Positions 46,896-58,870 of a stretch of 64,000 bases of DNA are shown piece after piece (within the stretch, counting starts at the first letter, position 1; every line of letters starts with the position of its first letter). Under the pieces are notes generated by a model. It worked only from the letters and a program-made list of their open reading frames with translations, was not told where the DNA came from and did no database searches. The translations under genes were made by a program, and so were the position numbers. Source of the stretch: Margaritifera margaritifera (taxonomy: Eukaryota > Mollusca > Bivalvia > Unionida > Margaritiferidae); assembly GCA_029931535.1 (NCBI GenBank), contig JAQPZY010001581.1, positions 3,952,501 through 4,016,500 on the forward strand, in the 5' to 3' direction.

Positions 46896-48075
46896 AGAAT
46901 CCGTGGTTTATGTTGATTTTTCTGCTGGCTATTTATCTCAAAATCCTATATTCCATGTATGAAAACTCTTATTTTATATTTCAAACATTTAGCTGCTTGT
47001 TCAAAATCTTGGCAAAAACACAGTTACAGTCATGGAATATTTATTCTAATACACAGATATGATCTAGTTGATAGTTGCAATTTTTTAAAGTAATGTTGGG
47101 TTTCCAATGTTGGAATTTTTACACGCTAAATGAACAGTTTTTCTTGTATGAAAGTTCTTTTTTTAGGTAATTTGCGAAAGATTTTTTAATTTTGCAATTG
47201 TATAACTTACAAGAACAATCATATACAGTTTGCTTGGTTGAAATGTGTAATGGCTAAAACAAAATGAATGTTTCAAACCTACATACAAAAATTCTCCTTC
47301 TACTTCTGGCAAACACCTGAATCTAGCTAACCATGCATTATATCTACATTATTTATGCTGCTCATTAACTCATAAATCCTTTTCATATAATTATTCTCTA
47401 TCTGGGTGGCCATGTGAAGACATATAAAATGCACTAATGTACTTCAAATACATGACAGTGTGTTGTATTTTACCTCAAATTTGCAGTGAATATTTTCAGA
47501 AATGCAGAGACAAAAACATTCACAACAAGTCAAACCTAAATTTGGCTGGAATTAGTAATGAAAACTTTTGCTGCATCTAAAAGTACTTCAATAGTTCATG
47601 TACAGCATCATATGAGTTTTTTCTAAGCATCATCAGGCTAGAGTTGATATGTCTATCATGTACGCTTCCAATCAAGGATTTATATATTAAATTATATGTA
47701 TATATTATATATTGAACAGTCATAATAAATGGTCATAAATATATACTGCAGGAAGAAAATATTTGGAGTATTTTTTCCAAAGGTTTTCTTCAAATGCATA
47801 TTTTTGAATTCCTTTTTTTCTGACAACTACAACAATACCATTCCCTTAAATACTTTTTAAATTTTCTCATAATAACAGCAGAGCAGTGGGTGGTAAATTT
47901 TTCTCTCAAGCCAAATGTAATAGTTTTATTGATCAAAGTGTTGAAGTCTTGCCTGGAAAATTGAAACCAGAGATTCTCCTCTTTGGCAACAATTAATGAC
48001 TCTACTGAACAGGTGAAAGACCTCATCAATTCAGAAGGGGCTGAGAATTATAAACTAACATAGGTGTTTATTTAC
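46896..48075. other. Intron sequence
   Basis: No supported exon. The minus frame 47790-48029 has no splice or family support. Confidence 0.45.
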
Positions 48076-48352
48076 CTGGGGGTAAATTGTTCATGCCTGC
48101 TCCAGTTCCACGCAGAACCCTGGTGGTTGTGGATGTTACACTGTCCAACTTATCAACATCCATTTCAAATACAGCCGTAATATGCTGCTTTGTTCGAACC
48201 TTGCTACGTTTCCTTGGCCATGTGTTACATCCAAAACTAAAGTTACCATTGGTGTCCTGATTGATGCTGCGTTCCAGGTCCAACTGGGCACTGGCCAATT
48301 CTGAGTCTTGTTGACTACATGTATGCTGAATCTGCTGCTCCTGAATGCAGCC
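48076..48352 (-). CDS. Well-supported internal exon, possibly of the CEP170-like gene
   Basis: A 277-bp minus-strand exon with acceptor AAAAGTTTATATTACAG and donor CCCCCAG|GTAAATAAAC. It is open through 92 codons in phase 0 and ends with one base. The product is polar and Gln/Asn/Ser/Thr-rich. It has GCIQEQQIQHTCSQQ, a basic patch WPRKRSKVRTKQ, then HITAVFEMDVDKLDSVTSTT and an end in GTGAGMNNLPP. I do not recognise a domain. Joined to 9612-9710 the junction codon is GAG with no frame change, so both could belong to a linker region between FHA domain and the YGQPxWWG motif. It could instead belong to an unrelated upstream gene. The balanced codon use and exact splice sites argue for a real exon. 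Confidence 0.68.
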
Positions 48353-48503
48353 CTGTAATATAAACTTTTAACCCTCCTTAAACATGTTAGTCGTTCAATG
48401 ACAAAATAGCAAATAAAATGTTAGAATTATTGAATATGAAGTAGTTGGTAGCAAATCTTTGCTACCTACTTCTTAATGATGTAGCAAAATATCTTACTAA
48501 GTA

Positions 48504-48837
48504 CAGCTCTCCCCTATTATAATGCACCTCATTATAATGTGATTCCAGATATAACACAGTACTACTATGGACCCCATGACCAAAATCATACCAATGTATA
48601 ACAATATGGGTTAAAAGAAAACAAGGTGAAACTTAGTCTTATATCTTCATTTTCTTTTCAAAACACCATTATTTAAAACATTTTGATAGTGCCTGCTATA
48701 CCACTGTTTGGTATATCACACTATTCTCAACATATCACCATTCTGTACATATCGTGGTCTCAATATAACGTGGTTCAGTACATAATGCGGTCAGCAGTTA
48801 TGGACCCTGGCCACTGTGTTATAATAAGGGAGAGCTG
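48504..48837. mobile_element. Tigger/pogo-like MITE, best-preserved copy
   Basis: 334 bp, flanked by TA at 48502-48503 and 48838-48839. The TIRs CAGCTCTCCC..TATTATAA and TTATAATAAGGGAGAGCTG pair for 19 bp with one mismatch. The interior has repeated TATAATG/ATATAAC motifs and GACCCCATGACC..TGGACCCTGGCC. It lies about 150 bp upstream of the exon above, in its intron. Confidence 0.9.
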
Positions 48838-48839
48838 TA

Positions 48840-49437
48840 GCAACAGTTTTTACTTCACACATGTTAGTTACTTTATATCTTCATCACTCACTCATGTGGA
48901 GCAAGTTTAGTTTTCTGCTATTACCTACGGGTGGAAATTACATGTGCATGCTTTCCATTGATCTATATCTTATGGATGCTTGTTAGAAAATACTATTATC
49001 ATTAGTACATGATCATCATCATTGTGAAGGCACTTGTTTGAAAGTACCCAAGATTACCCAAAATTTTGATATTTATCGTCATCATGAGAAAGATGTTGGA
49101 AAAGCTCTTTCTGATGAGTAAAATTGAAACACTTTGTCACCAAGAGTTCTTTTCAAATTTTTTTTAGCAAAAACGTTCTATTTTGATTTCAAACCACTTA
49201 GCTAAACAATACAACATTCAGCAAATTTGCTACTTGATACTATGTATTTCAAACTCTGACAAGCAGTCAAAGTACATGGTGACCATACTGATTTTGCAAG
49301 AAATCATACCTTTTATCGACAGCTGAAAATCTGGACTAGAATTTAGAGTTCAGGATACAAGTTATTAACTTTTCATCATGCAAAGAGTTCTTGATAAATT
49401 TCAGAATTTCTCAAGTTCAGTATGTTCACTGTTGAAA

Positions 49438-49440
<3 letters not shown>
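48840..49440. other. Non-coding stretch
   Basis: No feature recognised. Confidence 0.4.
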
Positions 49441-49514
<74 letters not shown>

Positions 49515-49522
49515 GAGAGAGA
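49441..49522. repeat. (GA)n microsatellite
   Basis: About 82 bp of GA with a single GT interruption near the end. Confidence 0.98.
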
Positions 49523-52500
49523 TCCCCCTTAAGTTTTACATGTGTCTGAAGTGGAATTAACAAGTTTTTATTTATTGCAAGTACTGCATCATTATAAGCT
49601 GAAAAAGGGAATATATCTGTGATGTTCCTAGACTTCGGTATTCCAGCACAATTACATCATTCTATTCAATAATACTTTGTTCGTTTAGTACATTATTGTA
49701 ATTTGAGCTGATCTGTTTTTCTTACTGACATATTTCTAGTAGTGATCAATGAAGCTTGACTATTTTATAATTCAACTTCATAACTATAATATATAATAAA
49801 GTATTATCTTTTACAGGTATTTTGTTTTATTATCAACCCATTTCAACGAAAAGAAGTATAAATCAGTTTATATTGTGTCAATGCACATGTATGTATACAG
49901 TATTCGGTAGCTGTCTTTTTTACTCCATGCATTAAATTGATATGACTTGTGTGATGAGATCAGTAAGGATAGAGAGAAAATAGAAAAAGCATAAAGTATT
50001 TAAATACTAGTATTACTGAAAACGAATGAAAGAATAATAAAATGATGCATGAAAAATAGAGATTTAATACTTATTTACATCTATCCTTCATTCAAGTGAA
50101 ACTGCTTTCAAAAATACTGAAAATACAGTAATGACAAAACTGTATTTGTCATTTAAGATTTTACCACAGTTGTGATCCGTATGAATGAAGAATCTACATG
50201 AAGCATTGACAAATGCAAACATTTATATTTCTAATTATAGACAACAAACTTTCATGTTAAAATTTAAATCCTCCTGAAAGCACATCTTGTTTTATCCATT
50301 CATTTTTAATCCAAAGGAACAACAAGACTGTAAAATTCTGAAACTTGCTTAAAGCACAAGTGCTAATTAAACACAATGTATATACTCTAATTACAGAACA
50401 GTACTAAAGCTCAGATGTCACTGACTTTAGGCAAAACCACTTAATATACTTCGTGTAAATCAAGTCTTCTGGTACTCACAAACATTTGTGACATAAATAA
50501 TCACGAAACTGCAAAATTACACAAGTCCAGATTTTTCGAAGTCACATATAATTAGGACCGACCTCTCACATATTTTATCTTGAATCACTGTTCTTCACTA
50601 CATAGCAGAGGTTCCCAGTCTGCTGACTGCATTGAACAAGGAGCAGTTGGTCACATGTTAGGTTCACATATTGAATGAAGACATTAACCACATAACATAA
50701 TCACTGAAACACCCTGATGGTGCAACTTTATAGACAGTGGTTTAATTAATTAGAAGATTATACTGATATGCTTCAATTACTGCTTGGCTTGGTGTTGCCT
50801 GCTACATCGGCTCTGTTTGATGTTGAGCACTTGGACGAAAATGCGGTGTTATGAATATATCTTTACAGTTGCTCAATTTGTGCTGATGCCGCCAGTAGTA
50901 TTGCTTTAACCACTGAAGCCACCACTGTTTGCTGTCTGTAGAGTTGTATTCTTTTGCATTCTTTATTGTTCGGTATTTGTAGAGGTTAATCCACAAAATA
51001 AAATACCTATGAATTAGCAAACTCTGAGAGAGGCAAATTCAAGAATTTAAATACCCACGATAATTTGTCTCTTTTTTTTTTTTTTTAAACAAAACAATGA
51101 AAAATGATACCCACAAAAATAAATGAAACCACAACATACTTTGTTGAATAAACGAAAATAGACTGTATTTAAAGCAATGGAAAGTATAGTATAACACTAA
51201 CATATTTAAAGCAATGGAAAGGTCTAAAGAAATGATGATCTTTTACAATGATGACAACCGTTACATCAATAAATTATGAAATTAAATCCCAAACGTCTCA
51301 CATGTACATGACACTGAATCTTAAACCACTTCTTATTTCAACAGAATTATGTAAAATGGATCTACTGAAAAACCTGCTTGAAGAACCAGCAGTTAAGATA
51401 GGCTGTTTCAAACCATTATCTACATCTGTTCTTTAAAACCTATGCCTAATACAGTACTGAATAGACCTTTTCATCAGCTGGATGGATTATCATGTGATCT
51501 CATTGTAAATGCATGAAGATTAATGTATGCAGAAAGGGGCAAATTAATGTTTACCTGTCACCAAACTTTCCAGTTCATTAAATGTAGGCAGTCAATGAAA
51601 CAGGGCTAATATGTCATTGTTAACTATAATGAATGCAGATGTCGCTTCCTTAAAGTCCAGGGTGGGAGTCCTTCCCTAGCCACCACTTGTCATCTTCCTC
51701 AATGTTCCCCAGTTATTTACTTTGGAGAGTTCATATGAAAAGGTATATTGGCTTTAAATTAACCTGACTTAAATAAACACCTGTGCTGACTCATTAGGTT
51801 GGCACAAGGGACCAACCAATGCATTTTTAGGGAGGGGGGCCTGGGATTTGTTTTGTAAAATAAAATTGTCCACCCCCCATATAGCTTAAAAAAATATTCT
51901 TGATATGATTTTGTAGAAAAAAAGAACTAATTATATCCACTATTTTAGCTGAAGAATTTTTTTTATCTAAAGGTAATAAAAGAAAAAAATATCCTTTTAT
52001 TTGAAAGAAAATCCCAAGCCCTGCCCTGAGAATTAAATGGTCCATCCCTAAGGCTTCCTGAAGTTTGTCATGTATACAAATTACATGCATAGAGATGCTC
52101 ATCTCATCTCAGTTTTGTAGTGTACTCATGCATCTTAGCATAAACCACTTGAAAACAAGATTGTGGTTGGTATAGTTCCATTCACAAATACCTAAATGCA
52201 CAGAATCAGGTATCCTTGTCCCCCATCACCCTTCTAAAGTGTAAATAGTAAATCCATTAATAATTTTAGTTTCATTTCCACAAAACACATGTATTAACTT
52301 AATGATCCATTCATCAATCTCTCCAGCATGGGAAATTCAAGAAGTCCCGCAGAAGCTTGATTCTGAATTAGTAAAACATTAGTGCAGAATGGAGTGAACA
52401 CTCTACAGGAATATACACAAATACCATATACTCAAACAATCCATCTCCCTTTCCTAAAGCACCAGCCTGAGAAAACCTGCTGCTGCTGAGGCACACAGTA

Positions 52501-52569
52501 CAGGAAGACAAGTTAAAACACCACTCTAACCTAGCTGTCTGCCAACATCACTGCTGTGAAATTGTACTC
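49523..52569. other. Long non-coding (intron) stretch
   Basis: Three kilobases of AT-rich DNA with no supported exon. A short duplication (AAAGCAATGGAAAG at about 51172 and 51210), a T-run at about 51072, and nothing else recognised. Confidence 0.5.
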
Positions 52570-52755
52570 GGTTGTGATCAGCCTACACCCAGATCTACTA
52601 CAGCATAATTTGATGGCAGATGTATTTATTTTACTAATTATTTCAAACATACAGTATACACCCAGATTGGCTAGTGTATTATGCCATGACAGCAGATATG
52701 GGTCTACGTTTGTGCAGTTTGGTTTGGATTATAACACTTGGGTAAATACTGTATT
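52570..52755. mobile_element. Degenerate family A MITE
   Basis: TACACCCAGATCTACTACAG and CACCCAGATTGGCTAGTGTA..GCAGATATGGGTCTACG with a TTTATTTTACTAATTATTTC spacer and a decayed TIR (TTGGGTAAATACTG). Confidence 0.6.
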
Positions 52756-53154
52756 TGATATTGGTTTACACTTTCCAAGGAAACAGTAGATAACTTGTAT
52801 CTTGGTGTGTTAAAAACCTTTTTACAGCTGTTTTATGTGAGACCTTTGAGAACCTTATGAACAATTTTAAATGTATTTTTTACACTGAGAAGATAGTGGC
52901 TGAATAGCTAAGAATGGTGAAACATAATTGTCCCCCCCCCCCCACTTCTTACTGGTTATAATTTCATCAAAGCATGAAATATGTATCAAAGTGTCACAGT
53001 TTTCATATAATTATAATGCATAATAAAACTGTAGATGCCTACACTTGTCATATGGTTGTGTCAGAGAAAGTCTACACAAGTTAACAAGAATACCATGAAC
53101 AGTACAATACACATTGTCCCCCTCCGTATTTAACAGTCCTCTATGTAAATAACT
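52756..53154. other. Non-coding stretch
   Basis: A C-run at about 52931-52944. No gene. Confidence 0.4.
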
Positions 53155-54185
53155 GAAATTTGTGTACAGAAACCACTTTTCTTATTTCAGTCACAGTGAC
53201 CTTGACCTTCAAATTGATAGGCTTCTTCCTTACCCCAACTTTAAGTCATCTGCAAAGTTTGATCCAGGTCTGTGATGTTTGTTATTTGTTTTTGTTGGTC
53301 TTCATGACACTTTTAACACATAATTGGCTATATTATGCTGGACAAAGGGAGCTAAGTGCCATTCACAAAGGCACACAGTGGCAGCTGACCCAGGCTGGCC
53401 TGGGTGTTTATCAAACCTGGAACACTTGGATTACGAGCCCAACACTCTACAAATAGAGATACTGTGGCTCCCTAAGTTGTAGAACTAATGTTATTGTGCA
53501 GAAACCATTTATCTTCTTTCAGTCATTTTTACTTTGGCCTTTGACCTTCTGACCCCCAAATCAATAGGTTTCTTCTTTACCCCAAGTGCACATCATCCAC
53601 AAAGTTTGGTTAAGGTATATGATGTAGAACTCAAGTTATTGTGCAGAAATCATTTTTATTCTTTCAGTCAGTGACCTTGATCTTTGACTTTTTGACCCCA
53701 GAATTGATAGGGTTCTTCCTTGTCTCAAGTGCAAGCCATCCCCAACATTTGGTAACAACAGATGATGGAAAACTCAAGATATTCTGTGGAAGCCATTTTT
53801 ATTCATTTAGTCATAATGATCCTGACCTTTTGAGCTTATATTTATAAGGTTCTTCCTTACTCCAGGAGGTTTGGTAACTGTATATGGTGCAGAACTCAAG
53901 TTATTGTGTGGAAATAAATTTTCTTCTTTTAGTCACAGTGACCTTGAACCTTTGACCCCACAACTGATAGGGTTCTTTCTTACCTCAAATACAAGCCATC
54001 CACAAAGTTTGGTCCAGGTCTGTGATGCAGAACTAATGTTACTGTGTGGAAACCATTTTTCATCTTCAGTCACAGTGATCTGAACGTTTGACTTTTTTAC
54101 TCTGAAATTTATAGGGATCTTCTTTACCCCTATGCAAGCTATCCACACAATTTGGCGGAGGTATCTGCTGTGGAACTAAGTTATC
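53155..54185 (+). mobile_element. Composite module-array element, type IV, copy 3
   Basis: About six modules of the type IV pattern (TTTCAGTCACAGTGACCTTG, AGGCTTCTTCCTTACCCC, CATCCACAAAGTTTGGT, TGATGTAGAACT). It is split by an S2 SINE at 53281-53472. The terminal hairpin is not clear, so the 3' end may be missing. Confidence 0.8.
53281..53472 (-). mobile_element. tRNA-derived SINE, family S2, nested in type IV element
   Basis: Minus strand: GGGAGCCACAGTATCTCTAT (decayed box A), GTTGGGCTCGTAATCCAAGT, AGGCCAGCCTGGGTCAGCTG, then ACTTAGCTCCCTTTGTCC. The module phrase GTCTGTGATG|TAGAACTAATG is interrupted exactly here. Confidence 0.83.
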
Positions 54186-54253
54186 ATGTTCTCTATAAAG
54201 TTTTCATCCCTAGTGAAAACATAAAAATCAAAATATTTAAAACACTGATGGCT

Positions 54254-54280
54254 TGTGTGTGTGTGTGTGTGTGTGTGTGG
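54254..54280. repeat. (GT)n microsatellite
   Basis: Short run of about 13 GT units. Confidence 0.95.
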
Positions 54281-54977
54281 TGTGAAGTGATACTAATTTA
54301 CGTATGATCAGATGGAAGAACATAACTCCAGAAATATTGCTATTCATGGTCCTTGTAGTATCATAAACAGACTGCTCTAAATAATCTTTATAATTTTTTT
54401 CTCATTTTCTTTTCCTTATTATTGTCATGATTTCCTTTTAAAAGCATTTTCAACTATTGTTTCAAGTAGTGCCATCAGTGGAACAATATCTGAGACAACT
54501 ACTATCAGGTCTAATCATTTACGTAAATATGAGTTGTCTCCCTTGATATATAAAATTAGTGGTGCCATACTTGTTACTAATTTTAGTAAGACCGTATAGT
54601 TTGTTACTATTAATAGTAATAAAAACTATATTTGGTAAAAAGGAATAGATACTATAGCTTCATGGAGGGGCTGAAATCCTGCCAAGCCAAATATATGTCA
54701 CTTAGCTTCTAAACTTTGGCACAGGAAGAGAGTTCAAATCAGGGAATATACCTATTTCATTGGTCTTCTGATTAATACCTTTCCAGCCATTTTGGAAGCT
54801 CCATTACACTAAAGATGTTTGGGAAAGGATAAAGAGGAAGGTCTGCATGTGCATGGTAGTTATGATGAATCAGTTTGCATCTCTAAGAACAGCATTGGTA
54901 ATTTAAAATGGTGGTGTAATAGTCTTGATGCTAAGAATACATGTAGTAAGAAGATCAGACAAGATCCCATTGCTATC
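54281..54977. other. Non-coding stretch, possibly older part of the DIRS-like remnant
   Basis: No confident coding similarity was seen, but it is collinear and directly upstream of the recombinase remnant. Confidence 0.35.
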
Positions 54978-55137
54978 CGGTGGCTATAGGATATTCTGTG
55001 TTTACCGTGAGTAAATATTGATATATTCAAGGCTCATTCTTTTCGCTCTGCATTAGCTTATATGGCTTATAGGAAAGGATGTTCCAGAGATTCTGAAACT
55101 GGTGGATTGACATTCTGCTGAAAACTTAAAATATTAT
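54978..55137 (+). pseudogene. Tyrosine recombinase fragment of a DIRS-like retroelement
   Basis: Reads RWL-stop-DILCLP-stop-VNIDIFKAHSFRSALAYMAYRK, then after a +1 shift DVPEILKLVD-stop-HSAENLKYY. This matches the C-terminal active-site region of DIRS-type tyrosine recombinases: the H-x-x-R box (HSFR) and 'D.LK..DW.S..T...YY' with the nucleophilic tyrosine in LKYY. The third stop is TGA where Trp is expected. Three stops and a frameshift make it non-functional. The match is by family pattern, and Crypton-type recombinases are an alternative. Confidence 0.65.
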
Positions 55138-55984
55138 TAACAACATGATGTGGAACAATCTTCAATTATATTTTTAGTTATTGGTGATATATATTAATAT
55201 TTAATGCTGTCATGTGGAGTCCTTATTATGTTGTCTCTCTTTAAACATAATACTTATTCATGGGTGACTATAAGCCTAATAAAAATAATGACTCTCTTAT
55301 CCAAGCTCATGCTGTGATGGGTGAGACATTACTGGAATTTGGTCAGAGGCCGAGCAGGCGTCAGTACCCACCCTATGTTCTTCAATCCACCTGCTGGTTA
55401 TTCTGGGCAATTTCCAGTACATTGTTTTTCGAAGCAACATAAACAAATCAAAATTATGACCAGTCTGATTGGGTGCAGAGTTTCTATAGTTGGGGTCACA
55501 TGATCTGGTGTACTTTATTACTTTAAACATGGGAAGCAGTAGTGATGAATGCTTCTGGAAGAACACATGCTACTTACCCAAGTGTTTGGATTAGGGGGTC
55601 CATTTTACTTCACATGCAACATTCTGAATTCACGTCCATTTTTTAACGTTGAAAATAATGTGTCTCCTTGTTTAGCTATTATGACAAGAGATATTTGCTG
55701 CAATTGGGTCTACAAAGAATATCATTACATGCAGGACAGTAGAACAAAACAAAGCTTTATTGCAAGGATAGTAGAACAAAACAAAGCTTTATTGCAAGCA
55801 AACATCATCATAGCAGGTAACCAAACATGCAAATACTTTTTTCTTTTATTCACATCACATACAAAACCTGTACCACAAAAATAAATAGGGTCAGTTTTGA
55901 TGGGAAGAAAAGTTTAAAATTTAATCATGCAAATTAGAACATTAATGATACCTACTGAAAGAAAAGTAAAAATTAACCTTTTCA
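55138..55984. other. Non-coding stretch with a small tandem duplication
   Basis: 55738-55799 holds two copies of AGAACAAAACAAAGCTTTAT TGCAAG. The opposed frames 55297-55566 and 55260-55503 and the plus frame 55549-55884 are unsupported. Confidence 0.45.
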
Positions 55985-57060
55985 TTGTAATACATTCTAC
56001 ATGCATCCCAGGCATTTTATGACACAAGCATGAGTCCCTTCAAGAAAATGACGCTCCACTGGCTGAAAAGAATTTCCAGGAATCCTCAATAAGTTTGTTT
56101 TGTTTCTCCTTGTATTCTTTTAACTGCTGAATATCAAAACCATCTCAGTTATTCTTGAGAAACTCCAACATACCATATTTGCTAACAAAAACATTTCCTA
56201 ATATGTCACCAGAGTTAATATGTTCACCAGATAGGTGGAGTAAAAAAAATCTTTGTACTGGACTCTGACCTTGATCCTGATATTATGGATGGAAGATCAC
56301 TGGACTCATCTCAGATACTATCAAAAAATACCCATATGCTAAGCTGTAATGCATAGTTTTTGTATTAAAAAAAGCAAGTTATTAAACAGGCATAAGGCAT
56401 TCTTCAGGTATGTCTACAAAGTGGCTTTGATAAAAATCCATTCATACTTCTTTGTGTTACTATGCTCACAAGTCACGACAGATAAAAACCTGAATTAAGA
56501 TCTTAGACCTTGAAGTCAATGTCAGAGTAAAACCAACCTGTTTATTTAAAAACATATAAAGTCTGGTCAAAATTCATTTGTATATATACAGTTCACTGTG
56601 TTCATGAGCTCAATGGAATACAAAAATTCAAGCAGTAACCTTTGACATGACCCCCAATGTCAAGTAGGTCTAGTTTTCAAACTCATTCACAATAGTGCGG
56701 TCATGGTGGTGATCAGATCTGCACTATTTTCACTCTGGATCAATAGTCAGTCGGCCATGAGCTGAAAAATACTTTTGATGTCATTTTTTTAGTAGAAGCT
56801 AGCATCCAAGCTTGAATGAATCCTTGTGAGATACCAATAATGAATAGGGCAGATGCCACTTTCAATCTTGTCTGTTAAGGCAAAATTTAAAGTCCATGGT
56901 CAACTGAGTGAAAAAGCCCATTATTTCTAGCCTTATAGCACTATTAGTTGATCACTTGTTATCAAAAAGTGAATGAAACTGGCAGAGGGAGACTTAATCA
57001 TGATTAGTGATCATTTAATGAAGCTTATTGATAACTGCTGAAGGACAGAAGGCATTATCT
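55985..57060 (+). mobile_element. Diverged composite element with type III-like leader
   Basis: The leader GAGTCCCTTCAAG..CTGGCTGAAAAGAATTTCCA..CTTTTAACTGCTGAATATC matches 19445-19565 in the type III element. The body is diverged. GGTGGTGATCAGATCTGCAC-TATTTTCACTCTGGATCAAT resembles a type III module. Modules are otherwise hard to define. Confidence 0.5.
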
Positions 57061-57552
57061 ATGGCAGGGATACTTCATAAAATTATAGGAAATGATCAAT
57101 GTATATACTCGCTTGTAAGTTTGATCCAATGCAATGCAACCAACAACAAAAAAAATGGTACCAAAAAAATGCTATAAGATAAAAAGTCTGTTAGATTTTT
57201 GAATCTTTTTTTTTTGGTTTTGGAAGACATAAGTAGCTACCACCTTTTTGAGCTTTGTATGTCTTTTGTGTAGGATTGCCAAAAAAGGTGTTGCAAAAAT
57301 CGATTGGGTATGGTACACACCTCATCATACAGGTTAAAAATGCTTGTCCTTGCTGTAACTTTATCAAATTTTTAGTATCATAATTACCTTGCACAAATTT
57401 TTTTGGATTTAGGTTAATATTGGAATTTTGTGCAATTAGCATAGGGACAAAAGCCAACTTCCATATATTTCACTAAATGTGTGTGTGTGTGTGTAACTTA
57501 TTACATTCGAATGCAAGACAAAATGTAAGGCTAAATACACGTCTTCAGTTGA
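57061..57552. other. Non-coding stretch
   Basis: ATGTATATACTCGCTTGTAA at about 57098 is a lone family A TIR fragment. A short GT run lies at 57479-57494. Confidence 0.45.
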
Positions 57553-58143
57553 GATGGTTATTCACTCACTCCATCATATGCATGTGATGCAAGAGATGGT
57601 CATTCACTCACTCCATTATAAGCATGTGATGCAAGAGATGGTCATTCACTCACTCCGTCATATGCATGTGATGCAAGAGATGGTCATTCACTCACTCCAT
57701 CATATGCATGTGATACAAGAGATGGTCATTCACTCACTCCATCATATGCATGTGATGCAAGAGATGGTCATTCACTCACTCCATCATATGCATGTGATGC
57801 AAGAGATGGTCATTCACTCACTCTGTCATATGCATGTGATGCGAGAGATGGTCATTCACTCACTCCATCATATGCATGTGATGCTAAAGATGGTCATTCA
57901 CTCACTCCATCATATGCATGTGATGCAAGAGATGGTCATTCACTCACTCCATCATATGCATGTGATGCAAGAGATGGTCATTCACTCACTCCGTCATATG
58001 CATGTGATGCAAGAGATGGTCATTCACTCACTCCATCATATGCATGTGATGCAAGAGATGGTCATTCACTCACTCCGTCATATGCATGTGTTGCAAAAGA
58101 TGGTCATTCACTCACTCCATCATATGCATGTGATGCAAGAGAA
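57553..58143. repeat. 42-bp minisatellite, 14 units
   Basis: Fourteen units of GATGGTCATTCACTCACTCC-ATCATATGCATGTGATGCAAGA. The period is a multiple of three and no unit has a stop in one frame, so a 14-residue repeat (MVIHSLHHMHVMQE) stays open for 210 codons from 57554. No host-gene context was found. Confidence 0.97.
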
Positions 58144-58870
58144 ATGTCCTTATTTAGCATGCCTCCATGATAACAAGTTAATTTGATACTGGACTGATAT
58201 GACTACATCATGATGAAGATTCTGCATGTGTCTACCAGTACTATCCATCGTATTATCATACTCAAGATGGAGAGATGATCCCAAAAGTTAAAGAATTCCT
58301 CAATACACACCCAGTTATTTGTTAAAATAGTTATACAATTGTACTGAGTGTGTGCGTATGTATGTAATTTATTGCATTAGAATGTACCATCTATACTCAC
58401 ACATAAGTCAAGTCCAACTGCAAACAACATTGACCCTGATCTGCCATCACATAATGCACTGGCTGATCAAGGTTTATGTTGTGTGTTCTACTGATTATTT
58501 CCTAACAAACTGCAGTGACCCAGATCTGCCAGTGTATCATCTGATGGCAGATCTGGGTCTGTGCAGTTTGCAGACTTATAATCAAGTATATACAGTAATA
58601 CAAAATGTAATAAGGCTCTGTGTACATACATGAAGTCTAGACTGCCATGCAATCACTTTGTCATATGCATGTAATGCAACAGATATGTTCTTATTTTGCA
58701 TGCCTACATCATGACAAGCTGATTTGGTACCGGGTAAATATAACCGTGCCGCATAAAAAAGACTGTGTCTGCAAGTATTGTCTCTCTTGTTATCATATTC
58801 CAGAAGCAAAGGTGATTCCAACAGCTCATGAATTCATCTACACCAACCCAATGATTCTCTAAAATAATTA
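58120..58870. repeat. Diverged ~230-bp direct duplication flanking a MITE
   Basis: 58120-58340 (ATATGCATGTGATGCAAGAG, TTAGCATGCCTCCATGATAA, CAAGTTAATTTGATAC) is similar to 58650-58865 (ATATGCATGTAATGCAACAG, TTTGCATGCCTACATCATGA, CAAGCTGATTTGGTAC). The 42-bp minisatellite grew from the left edge of only the first copy. Confidence 0.75.
58387..58595. mobile_element. Family A twin-hairpin MITE, copy 12
   Basis: TA both sides, CCATCTATACTCACACATAA to CAAGTATATACAG. Hairpins GACCCTGATCTGCC..GGCTGATCAAGG and GACCCAGATCTGCC..GGCAGATCTGGGTC. Confidence 0.93.

Noticed and set aside
57554..58186. 210-codon plus-strand frame as a histidine/methionine-rich protein
   Set aside because: It is entirely the 42-bp minisatellite apart from a short tail, and the unit is present singly in the diverged copy at 58650.
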